From: CAYPNF01 sp964411985 | GTDB lineage: Bacteria > Verrucomicrobiota > Verrucomicrobiia > Limisphaerales > J093 | NCBI GenBank assembly: GCA_964411985.1 | Contig: CAYPNF010000055.1 | Coordinates: 1 to 51,175, forward strand | Length of the DNA stretch: 51,175 nt | Reading direction: 5' to 3' | Shown here: positions 18,779 through 25,530 of the stretch, in pieces | Layout: every line of letters begins with the position of its first letter | How positions within the stretch are numbered: the stretch's first letter is position 1 | Notes under the pieces: generated by a model | The model's database searches: none | The model's input: the letters and a program-made list of their open reading frames with translations, nothing else | What the model was told of the DNA's origin: nothing | Translations under genes and position numbers: made by a program

Positions 18779-19441
18779 TTAGAAGTTGATCGCTCGGCTG
18801 GGCACCAGGATAAGATCGCCAGGTTCCAACTTCATGTCCTTGTCAGTCTTACCCTTCTCGAAGATCTGCTCCACATCCACCACAAACACCAGGCTATTGG
18901 TCTGGCCCACGGGTGGCTGACGGGTCACTTTCACCCGCTTCTTGTCTGCGAAATCTCCAAAGCCGCCTGCCTTCAAGATGGCCTTGGTCAAGGTAAAAAC
19001 CTCGTCGCTGGGAATGTCCTGCGAACCCATGTTGTGCACCTGGCCTGCCAGGTACACGCTGCCTCGTTTTTTGTTCAGCAGGTCCACCGCCAGAATTACT
19101 GTGGCTTTGATGTAGAGTTCTTTCTCGAGGCTGGCTTTGACTTCCATTGCCACCGCCTTGCACGTCTTCTCCGCCGCCTTCACCCGTCCGTAGTAGGGGA
19201 TCTCCAGTTCACCGGAATCGGTCACCACCAGTGGCTTGGGGTCCTCCTTATCCTCGATCACCCGGTAGGACACTCGGTCTCCAATCCCCAGCTTGCGGTT
19301 GTTATCCAGCATGTCCATCGAACTGTAGTTGGCGGCACTGGCGGCCACAGGACCGGCATCGCTCACCGGTTCGGCATCGGAACCCAGGCCTGGCAGGCTG
19401 GAACCAAGGAGGGTCAGGGAAATCAGAAGTAGGCGCAGCAT
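18779..19441 (-). CDS. Wza-type polysaccharide export protein
   Basis: This 220-residue secreted protein starts at the ATG at 19441, whose signal peptide is MLRLLLISLTLLGSSLPGLG. An upstream in-frame start would run back into the barrel gene. The mature part contains a polysaccharide-export domain (LGIGDRVSYRVIED, then GELEIPYYGRVKAAEKT, about 50-95) followed by an SLBB-like domain (VYLAGQVHNMGSQDI, about 130-200) and ends DLILVPSRAINF. No lipobox is visible, so it may not be lipidated as E. coli Wza is. It is shorter than E. coli Wza (about 380 residues) and would need the adjacent barrel protein to cross the outer membrane. Seven bases separate it from the upstream barrel gene, consistent with one operon. 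Confidence 0.85.
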   Translation of the reverse strand: MLRLLLISLTLLGSSLPGLGSDAEPVSDAGPVAASAANYSSMDMLDNNRKLGIGDRVSYRVIEDKEDPKPLVVTDSGELEIPYYGRVKAAEKTCKAVAMEVKASLEKELYIKATVILAVDLLNKKRGSVYLAGQVHNMGSQDIPSDEVFTLTKAILKAGGFGDFADKKRVKVTRQPPVGQTNSLVFVVDVEQIFEKGKTDKDMKLEPGDLILVPSRAINF

Positions 19442-19448
19442 AGGTACG

Positions 19449-20723
19449 TCAGAATTGGTAATTGATGTCCAGGAGCACGGAGTTCTGCCCATAGTCACGG
19501 TTGATCTGGTCGGAATTCTTGAGGATGTATCGGTAACCCAAGCTCGCTCTCAGGTGCTCGGAAAGCCTGTACTCCACTCCAATTCGCCCGCCGATCCGGT
19601 CAAACACCTCGCCAGCGTACCGATACTTGAAGAGCGAGCCCTCCTTATTAAGGTAGGTCGGTTCTTCGCCGTGCTCGTAGAAAAGCTGCGTAGCCAACGT
19701 CACCCTGGGGTTGATCGTCCATGACACTCCGTACCGTGCGAAGTACAGGTCATAGTACGGGGTGTAGTAACCAGGCACGATCTCGCGCCCACCGCTCAGC
19801 GTGTGCCGCACGTACTGGTTGATGCGGTGCTGGATGTCCAGTCGCGCATACCACGTGCTCACGTCATCGGTGGTCGCATCGGGCCGTTGCTCAAAATCAT
19901 ACGCCACGTAACCCGCCCGGGGTTTGATCGTGACATTGGGCGATGCGCGCCACTCCAGGTAGGGACCCGCGCTATAGCTGAAACTGTCCAGCATTGTAGG
20001 CTGGTTATAGTCCGTCCCCGCCGCCGTGGCCTCCGCTCCAAACGTCACGTAGCGGGTAGGCAAGAGCGCGGCGCGAAAGAGGAACAAATTGGCGGATCGA
20101 TCCAGGTACTCGTAATTCTTGTCGTCGGTGAGGAAGATGTGATACCCGTACTCCGCCGTCAGAATCGTTTTGTTCAGATCCCAGGTCGTGTTCAGCCCCG
20201 CTGCGTTCTGCAGGTTGTTCAAGTCTGCGACCCCGCTGATGCTGCCAGCATCGATCCCGCTCTGCGTGTAGGAAAAGCGGTCAAAGATCCGAAACCGAAA
20301 ATCCTTCACATACATGTCAAAGGCCAGTTGCGACCCCGGCGTGATGAGCATGTGGCTGTAGTCGGGCTGCTGCACGTAGGCCGCGTAGCCCAGACCCATC
20401 GAGAAATCCAACGCGTTGACCTCGCTCAAGGGATACTGGATGCGCGCGGCCACCTCGGGCCGAAAGATCATATCTTCTTCCTTGATCCTATCGGTGAGGC
20501 GCACGTTGTCGTTGAACTCCGTCTCCAGCGAAGTTCCCAACAAGGCCTTGGCGTCCCCGATCTTCAGGTTGAAAGGTTGCTGTTCCAAAGCTAACCGGCG
20601 CGCCTCGGCGGAATCCACTCCCGCCAGGGATTGGTGCAGTGCTTCCTGCCCAAAACCATACGAAGCGACCACGCAAAAGGCGGTGGAGCCGAGCCAGGTA
20701 GAACACGATACTCGACCTTTCAT
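19449..20723 (-). CDS. Outer-membrane beta-barrel protein of the polysaccharide cluster
   Basis: This 424-residue protein starts at the ATG at 20723, where the signal peptide begins (MKGRVSCSTWLGSTAFCVVASYGFG). An ATG 75 bases upstream would bury it. The mature protein shows many amphipathic strands with aromatic girdles (e.g. LDFSMGLGYAAYVQQPDYS, FRFRIFDRFSYTQSG, LRASLGYRYILKNS) and ends LLDINYQF, with the terminal Phe of BAM substrates. It lies between the polymerase-type gene and the Wza-type gene, so it probably forms or supports the outer-membrane export pore. Such barrels are common in exopolysaccharide clusters whose Wza-like protein lacks its own helical pore, but that link is inferred. 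Confidence 0.75.
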   Translation of the reverse strand: MKGRVSCSTWLGSTAFCVVASYGFGQEALHQSLAGVDSAEARRLALEQQPFNLKIGDAKALLGTSLETEFNDNVRLTDRIKEEDMIFRPEVAARIQYPLSEVNALDFSMGLGYAAYVQQPDYSHMLITPGSQLAFDMYVKDFRFRIFDRFSYTQSGIDAGSISGVADLNNLQNAAGLNTTWDLNKTILTAEYGYHIFLTDDKNYEYLDRSANLFLFRAALLPTRYVTFGAEATAAGTDYNQPTMLDSFSYSAGPYLEWRASPNVTIKPRAGYVAYDFEQRPDATTDDVSTWYARLDIQHRINQYVRHTLSGGREIVPGYYTPYYDLYFARYGVSWTINPRVTLATQLFYEHGEEPTYLNKEGSLFKYRYAGEVFDRIGGRIGVEYRLSEHLRASLGYRYILKNSDQINRDYGQNSVLLDINYQF

Positions 20724-20923
20724 TTGGACGAAGCCCCAGTCACTCGGTTGTGGCGCGAATTCTCGATCATCGGCGACATCGAAACGGCGGGCGGGCAAGA
20801 AGGGCGATGGCTACCCCTGCCCCAACTTTGATCGCAGTTTGCGCAGGGTCCTTTCTTGATACATGATGATAAGGATCTAACGATGAGCATTCCAGTTAGC
20901 ATCCTCAAAAACGGGCTCCACCT

Positions 20924-23284
20924 TTACCGCAACGCCAAGAACCGCGACCAAGCTTTCCAGGCCAACTCCCAGTTGTTGCGCTTCATCTCCACCTCGGCCG
21001 CCAGGAAGTGGAAGTACTTGGGGCATCCCTGCCAACTCAACGCTCGTGTCAGCGTCAGATGGGCATCGTCAAACTGCTCCTCTTGGAATTCGGCTTGGTA
21101 CAACGCAAAGGCCAGCGCAAAGTCATTTGTGGAGGTCAAAAACAGCCGCCTCAATTCCGGTAGTGGCTGTTCACGATTCACTATCGGCAAGGTGGGCACA
21201 GGTGCATGAGCGTGCAACCCTTCGCATGCAGCCCTCAAATCATGGCGCTCGGCTGCCAACTCAGCTTCTGCCAGCCAAGCTGATTCCTTCAACTCGGGCG
21301 TATTCCGCAGATACTCGCCCAGGAGCCGATGATCTCCCACTTCAGACCACAGCTTCAGCACGGTAGAACGTTGCTCCCCCGTCAAGGACCTCAGTTTTGG
21401 GTCTTCCACCCACAGTTTGTGGATCTCCTGCATGCACGCCTCCGGCTCCGAGAAAGCCAGGAACACCATCAACAACTCCCGATCCCGGAAAACCAGCGAG
21501 AAGAGTTCCTCTTCCACCTCCGGTATCCCGCAGCCGGTTCCCATGATCCTCCGTAGGTAATCCGCCTTCCGCCCCCGAGCTCGGCGCAAGGTTTCCGCCC
21601 AGCCCGAAAAGGCCAACATCGGTTGGCGCACCAGCCACAACTGCGCCTCCTGGAAAGGCACCTCCGGACTCAACGGCTCCAGAAACCGTGTCCGCCGAAA
21701 GTCATCCAACGCCGGCGCCACATTCGGATCCGACCTCAATGCCGCCGCGGCCCGGAGGTAATAGGCCTCCCAGTCCAGGGGAGCAAACCGGACGATCTCG
21801 TTCGCATGAAAAGCGGCCCGATCGTAACTCCCACCCGCTTGCGCCAAGTACGCCCGGTGTTTGGCTTCCCCTGCCCGTGCTGACGTCGGTATCCCCATGT
21901 CTAGCGTCAAGTCCGCCACCCAGACCACGGCCATGGTTGCCGAAGCGAAACCGACTCCCCGAAACACCCACGCTGGACCCGCAGGGTACCCAGGCCTGGC
22001 GGTCGAGTCGCAGCGCGTTGCATGCAACAACGCCAGCAGTAGCAGCGCGGGCCACAGAGAACCCAACCGATGCCCCGACACATCCACGAAACCGTGCGCC
22101 AGGAACATCACCACGCACACGGTCAAAGCCGACCGCAGCAGGAACCCTGGCTGGCTCCGTTTGGGCCAAGCGCGCGCCAACAGCGTACCTACGCCCACCA
22201 GCACCGCCAGCGGTGCCGGCCAACCCAACTCCACTGCACCCCAAAGCCAGTCGCTCTCCGGATGGACACAGCGTCCCTGCCCCGTCCCATCCGTCCGATA
22301 GTGCGCAAATACCGGTCCGAAGTTTCCCAACCCCAAACCGTGCCATGACGCCTCCCTGAGCAGCACAAGTGTATCCCGCTGAATCTCCACTCGACTCAAC
22401 CCCGTCCCCGCATGCCGCTCCGGATCCTCGGTAAACCGTTCCAACGTGGGCCCACCGAAGAGAAGGAAGGCAGACAGGAGCAGCAACACACTCGTCAACG
22501 CCAAAGCCCAGTACCGCTGCTTGGAAGTGTCACGAAAAGCCCAGAGCACCCACACCAACGACCCTAGGAAGTACAGCATCACCCCCGCCCGGGAACCATT
22601 GATCACCAATGCCACGCCTATCGCTATGAAGCCCGCCAACCAGCGTAACCCGCCCCAACGCCCACCGCGAAACGCCCGAAATGAGAGTGCCAGTGACAGC
22701 ACCCCACCCAAAGCCAGCAAATTGGCCGTCTGGTTCCGATTCGGGAAAAACCCAAAATCCGATTTCACAGGCTGCCAAAACGGCGGCCGCCAATCCATCC
22801 AATAGCAAGCCAATCCTGCCGCCGACAGCACCAGGATGCCCGCCGTGTAAAACTCCACCAAACAGGGCAGTCGAGTTGACCAATTTTGCGTCAGCAAATA
22901 CCCCGCCCAAGCCAGGCTGCTCACTAGGATTATCGTGGACTCCAAGGTCAGCCATGGTTGCATCGTCAGCGAGTTGGCGAGTGCGATCTGGTTCTCCTGG
23001 ATTGCCTCCGCGCGAAAGGGTAGTGCTGTAAACCAACTTGCGGGCAAGAACCCCCAAGCGCAGCTAGTCAGCAATACCCCACTCACCCACAACCAAGCCA
23101 GTGCCGGCCAGGCCCTCGGCGGCGCAACTAGCAGCGTCACGCCCGCTCCCAAAAGCAGCAGCGCTTGGGCCCACAACTGTGTCCCCCCTCCAAAAAGAGG
23201 TGCGCACAACGTCAGGAAGAGAATCCACTTATCCTCAACACGAAGCCCTGCCACCGACCTCTCGTTAGATACTTCCTTCTTCAC
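20924..23284 (-). CDS. O-antigen polymerase/ligase-like membrane protein with repeat-like C-terminal domain
   Basis: This 786-residue protein has about ten to twelve transmembrane helices in residues 20-470. The Wzy_C/WaaL-type signature FFPNRNQTANLLALGGVLSL lies near 180-200, INGSRAGVMLYFLGS near 230, and the periplasmic loop RDTLVLLREASWHGLGLGNFGPV near 305-330 with VHPESDWLW. The tail (about 470-786) is soluble and helical and reads as degenerate TPR repeats, a fusion often seen in gliding or biofilm-type polymerases. It probably joins repeat units into chains or transfers them to a carrier. The start is GTG with GGAG and GGGGG just upstream. It lies 209 bases after the WecA-type gene and about 200 bases before the barrel gene. 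Confidence 0.8.
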   Translation of the reverse strand: MKKEVSNERSVAGLRVEDKWILFLTLCAPLFGGGTQLWAQALLLLGAGVTLLVAPPRAWPALAWLWVSGVLLTSCAWGFLPASWFTALPFRAEAIQENQIALANSLTMQPWLTLESTIILVSSLAWAGYLLTQNWSTRLPCLVEFYTAGILVLSAAGLACYWMDWRPPFWQPVKSDFGFFPNRNQTANLLALGGVLSLALSFRAFRGGRWGGLRWLAGFIAIGVALVINGSRAGVMLYFLGSLVWVLWAFRDTSKQRYWALALTSVLLLLSAFLLFGGPTLERFTEDPERHAGTGLSRVEIQRDTLVLLREASWHGLGLGNFGPVFAHYRTDGTGQGRCVHPESDWLWGAVELGWPAPLAVLVGVGTLLARAWPKRSQPGFLLRSALTVCVVMFLAHGFVDVSGHRLGSLWPALLLLALLHATRCDSTARPGYPAGPAWVFRGVGFASATMAVVWVADLTLDMGIPTSARAGEAKHRAYLAQAGGSYDRAAFHANEIVRFAPLDWEAYYLRAAAALRSDPNVAPALDDFRRTRFLEPLSPEVPFQEAQLWLVRQPMLAFSGWAETLRRARGRKADYLRRIMGTGCGIPEVEEELFSLVFRDRELLMVFLAFSEPEACMQEIHKLWVEDPKLRSLTGEQRSTVLKLWSEVGDHRLLGEYLRNTPELKESAWLAEAELAAERHDLRAACEGLHAHAPVPTLPIVNREQPLPELRRLFLTSTNDFALAFALYQAEFQEEQFDDAHLTLTRALSWQGCPKYFHFLAAEVEMKRNNWELAWKAWSRFLALR

Positions 23285-23311
23285 GGACCCCCTGCTCCTC
23301 GATATGAGAAC

Positions 23312-23365
23312 GCGCGCTTCCTCCAGAGCCTACTCAAAGCGCGCCAGGTTTTGGAGTGCAGCGCC
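23312..23365. repeat. Intergenic hairpin/repeat element, copy 1
   Basis: Between the polymerase and WecA-type genes, GCGCGCTT (23312-23319) pairs with AAGCGCGC (23337-23344) around a 17-base loop. It is followed by CGCCAGGTTTTGGAGTGC at 23342-23359. The latter differs by one base from 47484-47501 in another intergenic region. The rest of 23285-23493 contains nothing I recognise. Confidence 0.5.
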
Positions 23366-23493
23366 ACCGGATGACGCCTTCCCCCTCCCTTGATGCAGTG
23401 TAGCGCGCTCGATTCGCACAAATGGCGAAACGGTACACCGCTGCGCTCCTCACCGCCTCTGCGACCTTTCACCTCTGACTTCCCCCCCTGCCC

Positions 23494-24990
23494 CTACCCT
23501 TTCACCTGCTCCCGGACTTGCCACAAATCAGGTTCACTCCCCAGCGGCTCCAAACTCGCCAACCGCTCATTCGCCGCCTCCAGGATCTCCCCAAACAACA
23601 CCCGATTCTCCATACACATCTCCTTCGTAGCCCCCGGCGCTGACTCGTCGCACACCACCCGCAGATGCTCCTGATTATCCACAAACGTATACTCATCCAC
23701 CGGCATCCGTGTTCCGGCCGGACACACCGGGGCTGGCTCCTGGAATCCCATCCGACGTAAATGCAGCCCTTGCACCGCTTCCAGCACCAGCGCATGCACC
23801 ACCGCCGGGTTCTCCGCCAAGCCCAACTTCGATTTCATCATCAGCCCATAATAAAACGATGCCTGGAACCGTTTCCGATCCCGCCGCAGCGTGGGCGACG
23901 TGAGGTGGTTCAGATACCCCAGGTACTTCAACCCACCCAGGAAGAGCAACGTCATCAACAACATCGATACCGCCACCAACCGTTCCTCCCCGATCACCAG
24001 GATTAGCGCCAGCAGACTCAGCAGCCCGCACACCACGTAAATCGAAATAGCCGTCCACCTCTGGCTCAGCCCCTTCGCCACCAGCTGATGATGAATATGC
24101 CCTGCGTCCGGCGAGAAGATCGGCTTCCCTTTTAGCGTCCGCCGGGCAATGGCCAACAGCGTGTCAATCACGGGGTAACCCACCAGCACCGTCGGCACGA
24201 ACACACTCGACACCATCGCCCCTTTGGAATGGCAAAGAATCGAACTCACCGCCAGAGTCGCCCCCAGGAACAGGCTGCCCGTATCCCCCAGGAACACCGC
24301 CGCGGGATGAAAGTTAAACCGCAAGAAACCCAGGCACGCTCCTGCCAGCGACCACATCAACAGTGCCATTAGCGGGTTTCCGTTGATGGTGGCCAGAATC
24401 GCGTTGGTCGCCGACACAAACATTGCCACCCCTGCTGCCAGTCCATCCAGGCCGTCCACCAAATTCATCGCATTGGTGACCCCCAGAAAAAAACACACCG
24501 TCAACGGCTCCGCCAGCGACCCCAGTTCCACCGCGCCAATCACCGGCAAGTCAAACTGATCAATCCGCACCCCGGCGTAGACCAAGACCAACGCGATGGG
24601 GATTTGGCATAGCAGTTTCTGACGAGCGCGCAGCCCGAAGCGATCGTCCACCATCCCGGCAAAAACCATGACTAACCCCGCGATCAAGGTCAGCGTCAGC
24701 GGCATCAGCTTCCGCTGCACCTCCAGCGTGACGTTGTTGTTGTAGAAAAGCAGCCCCGTCAAAGGCACCCACATCGCCAGAAACACCCCCAAACCACCCA
24801 TCAGCGGCGTGGGGAACTTGTGCATCTTCCTATTCTTCGGCCGATCCACCGCGCCAAAAGCGGTCGCCATGCGCATCACCCAGGGCGTGAGCAAAACGGA
24901 TAGGATCAGACTCGACAGAAAGCAAAAGGCGTACGTTCGGTAGTTCAACGCCCCGGCAAACGGCAATGCCCATTGACTAGCTCCCAACAT
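23494..24990 (-). CDS. WecA/MraY-type polyprenyl-phosphate sugar-1-phosphate transferase
   Basis: This 498-residue membrane protein has the conserved blocks of the family: MGGLG (64-68), DDRFG (115-119), NAMNLVDGLDGLA (173-185), FHPAAVFLGDTGSLFLG (227-243) and HIHHQL (298-303). It would load the first sugar phosphate onto undecaprenyl phosphate at the inner face of the inner membrane, starting the polymer that the downstream genes assemble. About ten helices fill residues 15-365. A cytoplasmic tail of roughly 130 residues (365-498) follows, longer than in typical WecA, and I do not recognise a domain in it. It is the first gene of the minus-strand cluster, starting from ATG without a clear SD. 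The sugar specificity cannot be read from the sequence. Confidence 0.9.
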   Translation of the reverse strand: MLGASQWALPFAGALNYRTYAFCFLSSLILSVLLTPWVMRMATAFGAVDRPKNRKMHKFPTPLMGGLGVFLAMWVPLTGLLFYNNNVTLEVQRKLMPLTLTLIAGLVMVFAGMVDDRFGLRARQKLLCQIPIALVLVYAGVRIDQFDLPVIGAVELGSLAEPLTVCFFLGVTNAMNLVDGLDGLAAGVAMFVSATNAILATINGNPLMALLMWSLAGACLGFLRFNFHPAAVFLGDTGSLFLGATLAVSSILCHSKGAMVSSVFVPTVLVGYPVIDTLLAIARRTLKGKPIFSPDAGHIHHQLVAKGLSQRWTAISIYVVCGLLSLLALILVIGEERLVAVSMLLMTLLFLGGLKYLGYLNHLTSPTLRRDRKRFQASFYYGLMMKSKLGLAENPAVVHALVLEAVQGLHLRRMGFQEPAPVCPAGTRMPVDEYTFVDNQEHLRVVCDESAPGATKEMCMENRVLFGEILEAANERLASLEPLGSEPDLWQVREQVKG

Positions 24991-25530
24991 GAAAAGACTA
25001 TGACCAACTCTTCACTTTCCCGGTTCCCATCCCAGTCTCAGTTCCTGTCCGGTAGGCGTGCTCGGAAGCCCGCGCGAGCTTTACCCACTCCACCTCAAGT
25101 ACTCACGGTGCGAAGGCCGCGACAAACCCAAACGGGGCGAACTGCACCATGAAGCTAACAGAAGCACACCGAAGGCAAAAGCGATCAGCTCAAGCATCGC
25201 ATCATTGCGATCAGCTCGGCCTTCCTGTCTTGACACACTTCGTGCCGGTCAGGTCGCACACTACAAAAGAACGGTGTCCTACCTCCTCAACTTGTCCCTT
25301 GCTTGGAGCCTCGCCCAAGAAATCACAGGTCGAAAACTCGCTAAACATCGACTGGGACTTCAGAACGCTCCTTTGAATTGGGCGTACTTTTACGGGAATG
25401 GGCACGCCATGGTCAATCAGAAAAAGTGTAATCATGTCGACCTGTCGGTCTCTGCTCCTTTTTCACATGACAGGATGGAGCACTGCTCAGGCAAGTCTCC
25501 TCCATGGCTGACGGCGAACGGCCTACCAGA
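24991..25530. other. 540-base gene-free region upstream of the polysaccharide cluster
   Basis: It lies between the WecA-type start and the GH99-like stop. Frames here (for example 25058-25555 plus and 25211-25435 minus) lack SD sites and recognisable motifs, so I do not call genes. It should hold the promoter for the minus-strand polysaccharide cluster. The only structure I see is the repeat/hairpin complex at 25181-25218. Confidence 0.5.
25181..25218. repeat. Direct repeat with internal hairpin, possible operator
   Basis: GCGATCAGCTC occurs at 25181-25191 and again at 25208-25218, a 27-base period. Between and partly within them ATCGCA (25196-25201) pairs with TGCGAT (25206-25211) around TCAT. 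The site is about 190-230 bases upstream of the WecA-type start and is a candidate regulator binding site for the cluster. Confidence 0.35.

Noticed and set aside
23280..23500. CRISPR array
   Set aside because: Repeats are isolated single copies, not evenly spaced arrays; no cas genes in the window.
25211..25435. 74-codon minus-strand frame in the gene-free region
   Set aside because: Only a weak SD-like sequence and no recognisable motif; not enough to call a gene.
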